Below, piece by piece: positions 57,295 through 64,000 of a DNA stretch of 64,000 nt. Under the pieces are notes generated by a model that ran no database searches, was not told the DNA's origin, and worked only from the letters and a program-made list of their open reading frames with translations. The stretch lies in NCBI RefSeq assembly GCF_900101675.1, contig NZ_FNKG01000001.1, positions 62,001-126,000 on the forward strand, in the 5' to 3' direction. A program made the position numbers and the translations under genes. The number at the start of each line of letters is the position of its first letter. The first letter of the stretch is position 1. This DNA comes from Curtobacterium sp. UNCCL20 (GTDB taxonomy: Bacteria > Actinomycetota > Actinomycetes > Actinomycetales > Microbacteriaceae).

Positions 57295-59460
57295 ATGGAC
57301 ACCGAACCGCAGCTCGACGGCGACTCCGTCGCACCGGACCTCGACGACTTCGACGAGGTCGTCGAGATCGAGCACGAATCGCTGCCCACCGACCGCTACT
57401 TCGACCGCGAGCTCAGCTGGCTCCGCTTCAACCAGCGGGTGCTCGAGCTGGGCGAGGACCGGACGCAGCCGTTGCTCGAACGCGCGAACTTCCTGGCGAT
57501 CTTCGCGTCCAACCTCGACGAGTTCTTCATGGTCCGGGTCGCCGGGCTGAAGCGCCGCATCGACACCGGCATCGCCGTCCCGACCAACGTCGGCCGCGCA
57601 CCGTCCGACGTGCTGCGGGACATCGCGAAGAAGGCGCACGAGCTGCAGGACCGCCACGCGCAGGCGTTCATCGGCTCGCTCAAGCCGGACCTCGACGCCG
57701 CCGGCATCCACATCGAGCACTGGTCCGACCTCGACGAGGCCGACCGGCTCCGGATGCGTGAGTACTTCAACGAGCAGATCTTCCCGGTCCTGATGCCCCT
57801 GGCGGTGGACCCGGCGCACCCGTTCCCCTACATCTCCGGTCTGTCGGTGAACCTCGCGGTGCGGGTGCGGAACCCGAAGTCGCAGCGGCAGGAGTTCGCT
57901 CGGCTCAAGGTGCCGCAGAACTTCTCGCGGTTCATCAAGCTGCCGGACGACAACTCCGGGCGCCTGCGGTTCATCCCGCTCGAGGACCTCATCGCGAACC
58001 ACCTCTCGGACCTGTTCCCGGGGATGGAGGTGCTCGAGCACCACGTGTTCCGGGTCACCCGCAACGAGGACGTCGAGATCGAGGAGGACGAGGCCGAGAA
58101 CCTCATCCAGGCCCTCGAGCGCGAGCTGCTCCGCCGTCGGTTCGGGCCGCCCATCCGTCTCGAGATCACCGAGGACATGGACCCGGTGACGCTCGACCTG
58201 CTGGTGCGCGAGCTCGACATCACCGAGCAAGAGGTGTTCCGCCTGCCGTCGCCGCTCGACCTCGGCGGCCTGTTCGAGATCGCGAAGATCGCCCGCCCGG
58301 ATCTGCACTACCCGAAGCACGTGCCGACGACGCCGGTGCAGTTCCAGCCGGGCGAACCGAACACGAAGCCCGACCTCTTCCGGGCGATCGGCTCGAAGGA
58401 CGTGCTCGTCCACCACCCGTACGAGTCCTTCGCGACGAGTGTCCAGGCGTTCCTCGAGCAGGCCGCAGCGGACCCGAACGTGCTCGCCATCAAGCAGACC
58501 CTGTACCGCACCTCGGGCGACAGCCCCATCGTCGAGGCGCTCATCGACGCCGCGGCCGCGGGCAAGCAGGTCCTCGCCCTCGTCGAGATCAAGGCGCGCT
58601 TCGACGAGCAGAACAACATCACGTGGGCACGGAAGCTCGAGAAGGCCGGCGTGCACGTGGTCTACGGCCTGGTCGGGCTGAAGACGCACTCCAAGCTGGT
58701 GCTCGTCATCCGGCAGGAGGGCGGCACCCTCCGGCACTACAGCCACATCGGCACGGGCAACTACAACCCGAAGACCTCGCGCATCTACGAGGACATGGGC
58801 CTCTTCACGTCGGACGACACGGTGGGCAAGGACCTCACGCGTCTGTTCAACGAGTTGTCGGGCTACGCGATCGAGAAGAAGTTCAAGCGCCTCCTCGTCG
58901 CGCCGCTGCACCTCCGGAAGGGTCTGCTCAAGCGGATCCAGACCGAGGCCGACAACGCCCGCGCCGGCAAGCCCTCGGGCATCCGGATCAAGGTCAACTC
59001 GATGGTCGACGAGCAGATCATCGACGCGCTGTACCTGGCGAGCCAGGCCGGCGTCCCGATCGACGTCTGGGTGCGCGGCATCTGCTCGCTGAAGCCGGGG
59101 ATGGAAGGCGTCAGCGACACCATCCGCGTGCGGAGCGTCGTGGGCCGGTACCTCGAGCACTCCCGGGCGTTCGCCTTCCACAACGAGGGTGACCCCGCCG
59201 TGTTCATCGGCTCGGCCGACATGATGCACCGCAACCTCGACCGACGCGTCGAGGCCCTCGTGCGACTCTCCGACCCCGCGCACGTGAACGAGGTACAGGA
59301 GATGTTCGACCTCGCGATGGCGGACACGACGAGCTCGTGGCACCTCGAGTCCGACGGCGAGTGGACGCGTCATTCGACCGATGCGGATGGCCGCCCGCTC
59401 GACGACGTGCAGAATGTCCTCATGCGGAAGATCTCGGCGCGGAAGCGCTCCACTCGGTGA
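57295..59460 (+). CDS. ppk1: Polyphosphate kinase 1
   Basis: This 721-aa enzyme makes and degrades polyphosphate with ATP. It has the PPK1 N-terminal domain ([21 protein letters not shown]), a head domain, and two phospholipase-D-like catalytic domains with autophosphorylated His in [16 protein letters not shown] and the second His in [11 protein letters not shown]. Polyphosphate links to the phosphate regulon downstream. Its stop overlaps the GTG of the next gene (GTGA), indicating coupling. Confidence 0.95.
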   Translation: MDTEPQLDGDSVAPDLDDFDEVVEIEHESLPTDRYFDRELSWLRFNQRVLELGEDRTQPLLERANFLAIFASNLDEFFMVRVAGLKRRIDTGIAVPTNVGRAPSDVLRDIAKKAHELQDRHAQAFIGSLKPDLDAAGIHIEHWSDLDEADRLRMREYFNEQIFPVLMPLAVDPAHPFPYISGLSVNLAVRVRNPKSQRQEFARLKVPQNFSRFIKLPDDNSGRLRFIPLEDLIANHLSDLFPGMEVLEHHVFRVTRNEDVEIEEDEAENLIQALERELLRRRFGPPIRLEITEDMDPVTLDLLVRELDITEQEVFRLPSPLDLGGLFEIAKIARPDLHYPKHVPTTPVQFQPGEPNTKPDLFRAIGSKDVLVHHPYESFATSVQAFLEQAAADPNVLAIKQTLYRTSGDSPIVEALIDAAAAGKQVLALVEIKARFDEQNNITWARKLEKAGVHVVYGLVGLKTHSKLVLVIRQEGGTLRHYSHIGTGNYNPKTSRIYEDMGLFTSDDTVGKDLTRLFNELSGYAIEKKFKRLLVAPLHLRKGLLKRIQTEADNARAGKPSGIRIKVNSMVDEQIIDALYLASQAGVPIDVWVRGICSLKPGMEGVSDTIRVRSVVGRYLEHSRAFAFHNEGDPAVFIGSADMMHRNLDRRVEALVRLSDPAHVNEVQEMFDLAMADTTSSWHLESDGEWTRHSTDADGRPLDDVQNVLMRKISARKRSTR

Positions 59461-60404
59461 GCGGCGGCTCCTCCGGTCCGGTCATCGCAGCGGGTGCCGT
59501 CGTCTGGCGCGAACAGGACGGCGTGCCGCTCGTCCTGCTCGTCCACCGCGACCACCACAAGGACGTCTCGTTCCCGAAGGGCAAGGCCGACCCGGGCGAG
59601 AGCGTCCCGACGACCGCCGTGCGTGAGATCGACGAGGAGACCGGGTACCGCGTGCACCTCGGCGCTCCCCTCGGCACCGCCGAGTACGTGCTGCCGAGCG
59701 GTCGCGACAAGGTCGTGCACTACTGGGCGGCCCGGGTCTCCTCGAAGGAGTTCGAGCGCGCCGGCACGTTCACGCCGAACGACGAGGTCGCCTCGGTCGA
59801 GTGGGTCTCCCTCGACGACGCCCGCCGCCGGCTGACGTACGAGCGCGACGTCGCCATCCTCGACCGGTTCGCCGAACGCGTCGCCGCCGGGGAGCACCGG
59901 ACGTTCGCGCTCATCGCGCTCCGGCACGGCAAGACGGTCCCCGGCTCCGAGTGGGACGGCCCCGACGCCACACGCCCGCTGCTGCCCGTCGGCCGCACGC
60001 AGGCCAGGGCCGTCTCGTCCCCGGTCGCCGCGTTCGGCCCGAAGAAGATCCTCAGCAGTACGGCGGCGCGGTGCCTCGCGACCGTCGAGCCCCTGTCGGC
60101 ACGGACGAAGCTCGGCGTCTCGAGCACGCCGGACATCAGCCAGGACGCCCACGACCGCGGTGCTGCGAACGTGAAGGGCGTCGTGCAGAAGCGCCTCGAG
60201 AAGGCGAAGTCGACGGTCCTGTGCTCGCACGGCCCGGTGCTGCCGGACATCATCGCCCGGATCGCCACCGCGACGGCCGACGACAGCGGCCGGTTCGACC
60301 TCCGTCGTGCCGCGATGCTGTCGGTCGGGGACTTCGCCGTCATGCACATCGCCGACGGCAAGCTCGTCGCCGTCGAGACCCACCGCAACGCCGTCTCGGC
60401 GTAA
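59457..60404 (+). CDS. Nudix hydrolase fused to histidine phosphatase (MutT1-like)
   Basis: This 315-aa two-domain enzyme has an N-terminal Nudix domain with [23 protein letters not shown] (Nudix box GX5EX7REUXEE). A C-terminal histidine-phosphatase domain follows, with RHGKT (about 163-167) and the second His in CSHGPVLPD. It corresponds to mycobacterial MutT1, which removes 8-oxo-GTP and dinucleoside polyphosphates. The GTG start overlaps the ppk1 stop codon. Confidence 0.88.
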   Translation: MSGGSSGPVIAAGAVVWREQDGVPLVLLVHRDHHKDVSFPKGKADPGESVPTTAVREIDEETGYRVHLGAPLGTAEYVLPSGRDKVVHYWAARVSSKEFERAGTFTPNDEVASVEWVSLDDARRRLTYERDVAILDRFAERVAAGEHRTFALIALRHGKTVPGSEWDGPDATRPLLPVGRTQARAVSSPVAAFGPKKILSSTAARCLATVEPLSARTKLGVSSTPDISQDAHDRGAANVKGVVQKRLEKAKSTVLCSHGPVLPDIIARIATATADDSGRFDLRRAAMLSVGDFAVMHIADGKLVAVETHRNAVSA

Positions 60405-60740
60405 CGGGCGCACGAGACCAGCCAGCCGCACGAGAGAGCGGCAGCGCGCCAGCGCGACCACTTCGCCCCGCGAGCGGACGACGCTCGGTGATCCGCGCCT
60501 CCAGGCCCGGGATCGACGCATGCGTCTGCATGCTCCCCCAGCAGGCGCGACGTTCCCGATCCTGCACCCGTCCGGGGACCCGCGCACGGCGCCCCGTCCG
60601 ACACAACCCCTCGTTCACCTGCCGTTCACCGGCGCGGGTGAGTCCCGTCACCTCGCGTCCCTACAGTCGCTCCCGGGTCGGCACCGACCCACGGGACCAG
60701 CAGCGGTCCCACCTGCACTGACATTCCCGAAGGGACCCCT
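60405..60740. other. 336-nt pst control region
   Basis: It contains one exact copy of the 14-bp dispersed motif (60494-60507), then a PHO-box-like array (60613-60652), a probable promoter region, and the CGAAGGGACCC ribosome site of pstS. No gene is seen. Confidence 0.6.
60613..60652 (+). promoter_or_regulatory. PHO box upstream of pstS
   Basis: GTTCACC at 60613-60619 and again at 60624-60630 are identical heptamers 11 bp apart. CGTCACC at 60646-60652 is in phase (two periods on). RegX3/PhoP-type binding is inferred. The pstS start lies 88 bp downstream. Confidence 0.75.
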
Positions 60741-61853
60741 GTGAACATCAAGCGAATCGGCACGGTCGCGGCAATCGCGATCGCCGGCGCGGTCGTGCTC
60801 TCCTCGTGCGCGGCGAACGAGGACGCGGGCAGCACCGCACCCTCCTCTTCCTCCAGCTCCGGCACCGACTACTCGAAGCTCTCCGGCACCCTCACCGGTT
60901 CGGGTTCTTCCGCACAGCAGACCGCCGAGGCCACCTGGGCCGCCGGCATCCAGAGCGTCGCCTCCGGCGTCACGGTCAACTACTCGCCCGACGGTTCGGG
61001 CGCCGGCCGCAAGAACTTCATCTCGGGTGCGGCGGACTTCGCCGGCTCCGATGCCGCCCTCTCCGACGAGGAGCTCAAGAGCACCTTCGCGCTGTGCGCC
61101 GCGGACTCGAAGGCCATCGACATCCCGGTCTACATCTCCCCGATCGCCATCGCCTACAAGGTCGACGGCGTCAAGGACCTGACCCTCGACGCGAAGACGA
61201 TCGCGGGCATCTTCTCGGGCAAGATCACCAAGTGGAACGACTCGCAGATCGCGTCGCTCAACAAGGACGCGAAGCTGCCGGACGCGAACATCACGGTCGT
61301 GCACCGCTCCGACGACTCGGGCACCACGCAGAACTTCTCCGAGTACGTCTCGGCGAACGCGTCGGACGTGTGGACCGAGGCCCCGAGCCAGACCTTCCCG
61401 TACCAGGTCGGCGACAGCGCCAAGGGCACCTCGGGCGTGGCCTCGGCCATGGCCAGCGCCTCGAACGCGATCACCTACATCGACGACTCCGGCGCCGGTG
61501 ACCTCGACAAGGCGAAGCTCATGGTCGGCGACAAGGCCACCGAGATCTCCGCCGAGGGCGCTGCCAAGGTCGTGTCGGACTCCGACGTCGCCTCCGGCCG
61601 CGAGGACAACGACCTCGCGATCAGCATCGACCGCAAGGACACCGCTGACGGTGCATGGCCGCTGGTGCTCGTCTCCTACGCCATCGCGTGCCAGGAGTAC
61701 AAGGACGCCGACAAGGGCAAGCTCGTGAAGGGCTACCTCGACTACGTCGTCTCGAAGGACGCGCAGGACGCCGCCGCGAAGGAGGCCAAGTCGGCCGCCC
61801 TCTCGACGGAGCTCGCCGAGAAGGCCGCCAAGGCCGTCGCCTCCATCAAGTAA
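60741..61853 (+). CDS. pstS: Phosphate ABC transporter substrate-binding lipoprotein PstS
   Basis: This 370-aa lipoprotein captures inorganic phosphate outside the membrane for the PstCAB importer. It has a signal helix with lipobox LSSC (Cys near residue 23), a Ser-rich linker, and the PstS fold with phosphate-binding segments LTGSGSSAQQTAEATW, GAADFAGSDAALSDEEL and HRSDDSGTTQNFSEYV. First gene of pstSCA(B), under a PHO box. Confidence 0.95.
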   Translation: MNIKRIGTVAAIAIAGAVVLSSCAANEDAGSTAPSSSSSSGTDYSKLSGTLTGSGSSAQQTAEATWAAGIQSVASGVTVNYSPDGSGAGRKNFISGAADFAGSDAALSDEELKSTFALCAADSKAIDIPVYISPIAIAYKVDGVKDLTLDAKTIAGIFSGKITKWNDSQIASLNKDAKLPDANITVVHRSDDSGTTQNFSEYVSANASDVWTEAPSQTFPYQVGDSAKGTSGVASAMASASNAITYIDDSGAGDLDKAKLMVGDKATEISAEGAAKVVSDSDVASGREDNDLAISIDRKDTADGAWPLVLVSYAIACQEYKDADKGKLVKGYLDYVVSKDAQDAAAKEAKSAALSTELAEKAAKAVASIK

Positions 61854-61916
61854 CACCCTCTGAGCGCCCGGACGCCGGTCCCCACCCACACGACCGGCGT
61901 CCGGGCACTCGGGCGT

Positions 61917-62025
61917 CACACCCCGAACACGCAGAACCCCCAGAACACCCGAACACGCGAACACCCGAACACCAGAACACCCGAACATCCGAACCACCCC
62001 GAACCACCCCAACCCGTCGCCTCCC
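61917..62025. repeat. Degenerate CCGAACAC-type tandem repeat between pstS and pstC
   Basis: The spacer is made of about a dozen near copies of CCCGAACAC/CCAGAACAC, 8-10 bp each, with strong strand asymmetry (almost no G on this strand beyond CG). It has no T and few G, so the RNA would be largely unstructured. The pstC ribosome site (GACAGGAG) follows. Confidence 0.75.
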
Positions 62026-62050
62026 CCGGCGTTCCTCCGACAGGAGTCCC

Positions 62051-62998
62051 ATGACGACCGCACCGGCCCAGCCAGGGGCCACCGTCACCCCGAAGCCGAA
62101 GGCCGTCGTCCGCGTCGGCGACCGCGTGTTCTCCGCCGCCTCGGTCATCGCCGGCGGCCTCATCCTCTTCGTGCTCGTGCTCGTCGCCGCCTTCCTGGTC
62201 TGGCAGAGCATCCCCGCGTTCAGCGCCAAGGTCGGCGAGCTGCCGAACCAGGCCGCCAACTTCTGGGACTACGTCGGCCCCCTCGTCTTCGGCACCGTCT
62301 GGTCCGCGCTCATCGCGCTCGTGATCGCCGTGCCGCTCTCGCTCGGGATCGCGCTCTTCATCTCCCACTACGCACCGCGCCGCATCGCCCCGGTCCTCGG
62401 CTACGTCATCGACCTGCTGGCCGCGGTGCCGTCGGTCGTCTACGGCCTCTGGGGCATCGTGGTGCTGGCGCCGTTCGTGAAGCCGTTCTACGGGTTCCTC
62501 AACGAGTACCTCGGCTGGTTCCCGCTCTTCTCCGGGCAGGTGTCCGGCACCGGCCGCACGATCCTGACGGCGTCGATCGTCCTCGCGGTGATGGCGATCC
62601 CGATCATGACCGCGGTCATGCGTGAGATCTTCCTGCAGGCCCCGCGCCTCAACGAGGAGGCCGCCCTGGCCCTCGGTGCGACCCGCTGGGAGATGATCCG
62701 CCTGTCGGTCCTGCCGTTCGCGAAGTCCGGCATCGTGTCCGCGATCATGCTCGGCCTGGGGCGTGCGCTCGGCGAGACGATGGCGATCGCCCTGGTGCTG
62801 TCGGTGTCGACGAACGTCACCTTCCAGATGCTCACCTCGCTGAACCCCTCGACGATCGCGGCGAACATCGCCCTGCAGTTCGCCGAGGCGTCCGGCACGG
62901 CCCTCAACGCACTCATCGCCTCGGGTCTGATCCTCTTCGTCATCACCCTGGTCATCAACATGCTGGCGCGCTACATCGTGCGCAAGCGGGTCTCCTGA
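62051..62998 (+). CDS. pstC: Phosphate ABC transporter permease PstC
   Basis: This 315-aa permease has six helices: a leading hydrophobic segment (about 28-50) and the binding-protein-dependent transport domain (VWSALIALVIAVPLSLGIALF). The EAA-like cytosolic loop is EEAALALGATRWEMIRLSVLPFAKSG. With PstA it forms the membrane channel for phosphate. AGGAGTCCC precedes the ATG. It is followed 13 bp on by pstA. Confidence 0.95.
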   Translation: MTTAPAQPGATVTPKPKAVVRVGDRVFSAASVIAGGLILFVLVLVAAFLVWQSIPAFSAKVGELPNQAANFWDYVGPLVFGTVWSALIALVIAVPLSLGIALFISHYAPRRIAPVLGYVIDLLAAVPSVVYGLWGIVVLAPFVKPFYGFLNEYLGWFPLFSGQVSGTGRTILTASIVLAVMAIPIMTAVMREIFLQAPRLNEEAALALGATRWEMIRLSVLPFAKSGIVSAIMLGLGRALGETMAIALVLSVSTNVTFQMLTSLNPSTIAANIALQFAEASGTALNALIASGLILFVITLVINMLARYIVRKRVS

Positions 62999-63011
62999 GA
63001 GGTCACACCCG

Positions 63012-64000
63012 ATGTCCCTCGCTCTCCGTCAGACCGGCATGGCCGGCAACGTCTACGCCAACGGCAAGCTCCACAAGTCGGTGCCGTGGCTGCTGCTCGT
63101 CGGCTCCTGGGTCGCCCTGGTCCTCGTCTTCGCCCTGCTCAACGCGGGCGGCGCCGTCAAGGACTTCAACGTCGTCGCGGCGCTGTTCCTCGGCACGGTC
63201 CTGTTCGACGTCCTCATCGTCATCGTCTCCCGCATCGTCGAGGGCGGCCGGCAGGCGGTCGACCGCCTCATCACCTCGCTCGTCATCACGGCGTTCGTCA
63301 TCGCGGTCCTCCCCCTGGTGTCGCTCCTCTGGACGGTCCTCGCCGACGGGCTCGCCCGCTTCGACGTGGAGTTCTTCTCGTACTCGATGCGCGGCGTCAT
63401 CTCCGAGGGCGGCGGCGCGGTCCACGCCCTGATCGGGACGCTCGAGATCACGCTGTTCGCGGCACTCATCTCGGTGCCGATCGGCCTGCTCACCTCGATC
63501 TACCTCGTCGAGTACGGCACGGGCGTGCTCGCCAAGGGCATCACGTTCTTCGTCGACGTCATGACGGGCATCCCCTCGATCGTCGCCGGCCTCTTCGCCT
63601 ACTCGCTGTTCGCGCTGTTCCTCGGCCCGGGCGCCCGCTTCGGCCTGGTCGGCTCGGTCGCCCTGAGCGTGCTGATGATCCCGATCGTGGTGCGCTCCAC
63701 CGAGGAGGTCCTGAAGATCGTCCCGATGGAGCTCCGCGAGGCCTCGTACGCGCTCGGCGTCCCGAAGTACCTCACCATCCTGAAGGTCGTCCTCCCCACG
63801 GCGCTCGCCGGCATCACCACCGGCGTCATGCTCTCCATCGCCCGCGTCATCGGCGAGACCGCACCGCTCCTGGTCACGGCCGGGTTCACCGCGAGCATGA
63901 ACTACGACCTGTTCAAGGACCCGATGATGACGCTGCCGGTGTTCGCGTACACGCAGTACTCGCAGCAGGGCGCCAACCCGGTGCCGTTCGTCGACCGGGC
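63012..64000 (+). CDS. pstA: Phosphate ABC transporter permease PstA (partial, runs off the end)
   Basis: This open frame begins MSLALRQTGMAGNVYANGKL and continues without stop to the window edge (329 codons and two bases). Hydrophobic helices, IGTLEITLFAALISVPIGLL and the EAA loop REASYALGVPKYLTILKVVLPTALAG identify PstA. The N-terminal extension of about 100 residues with extra helices is longer than in E. coli PstA but usual in actinobacteria. pstB is expected next and is not in the window. Confidence 0.95.
   Translation, partial: MSLALRQTGMAGNVYANGKLHKSVPWLLLVGSWVALVLVFALLNAGGAVKDFNVVAALFLGTVLFDVLIVIVSRIVEGGRQAVDRLITSLVITAFVIAVLPLVSLLWTVLADGLARFDVEFFSYSMRGVISEGGGAVHALIGTLEITLFAALISVPIGLLTSIYLVEYGTGVLAKGITFFVDVMTGIPSIVAGLFAYSLFALFLGPGARFGLVGSVALSVLMIPIVVRSTEEVLKIVPMELREASYALGVPKYLTILKVVLPTALAGITTGVMLSIARVIGETAPLLVTAGFTASMNYDLFKDPMMTLPVFAYTQYSQQGANPVPFVDR

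Noticed and set aside
57226-59373. Minus-strand frame of about 715 codons opposite ppk1
   Set aside because: Polyphosphate kinase 1 is certain on the plus strand.

Overview
The window is high-GC DNA (about 70% G+C by eye) with dense short-gap coding, frequent GTG/TTG starts and typical actinobacterial genes: mycothiol synthase, GlnR, SenX3-RegX3, CarD, DUF3027, DUF3263, DUF4032, an XPB-type repair helicase and an LpqE-like lipoprotein. Gene order and protein sequences suggest a Microbacteriaceae chromosome, most likely Curtobacterium or a close relative. This is inference from family knowledge, not a search. There is no rRNA, transposase, integrase, phage gene or CRISPR array. Two tRNAs are present, Arg(CCT) and Thr(TGT).

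1-12.1 kb holds a DHA2 drug exporter with paired operators, a repeat-tailed hypothetical protein, a flotillin, NAD synthase, a LAFTG-anchored surface protein, a MarR-MATE pair and an AI-2E-family membrane protein. 12.4-18.7 kb holds argG, tRNA-Arg with tandem copies of its 3' end, an epoxide-hydrolase-like enzyme, an ArsC-like phosphatase, an HNH nuclease behind a possible leader peptide, an NlpC/P60 cell-wall hydrolase with a long leader, and a DtxR-type regulator. 18.8-25.1 kb holds serC, the cold-shock/DUF3027 pair and the helicase-associated/XPB pair.

25.1-34.4 kb holds an OmpR-type two-component system with an unusual kinase insert, a DUF559 nuclease-like gene bracketed by related palindromes, groEL under two CIRCE sites, a cold-shock protein, DUF3263/LytR_C, DUF2332/GNAT, msrB and tRNA-Thr. 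34.5-42.9 kb is metabolic: aldo/keto reductase, hydrolase, NAD(P)HX epimerase, DUF2090 aldolase-like protein, zinc metallopeptidase, DsbA-like thioredoxin, an orphan sugar-type ABC ATPase and DUF4032.

42.9-48 kb matches the mycobacterial order rlmB-cysS-ispF/ispD-carD-lpqE. From 48 kb to the end is a phosphate-centred region: regX3-senX3 divergent from phoU, then gpm, YgfZ, a FABP/nitrobindin-like protein, glnR-mshD, ppk, a Nudix-phosphatase and pstS-pstC-pstA, with pstA running off the end. Direct repeats of GTTCACC with an 11-bp period lie before phoU/senX3 and pstS and look like PHO boxes, tying these genes into one phosphate-starvation response.

The signals I rate highest are a 14-bp motif (CGCGCCTCCAGGCC) with six exact copies, found singly in genes and spacers and as an inverted pair in a hairpin; a 31-residue reading frame plus hairpin upstream of the HNH gene; the 49-bp tandem copies of a tRNA-Arg 3' end; and the palindrome-bracketed nuclease gene.
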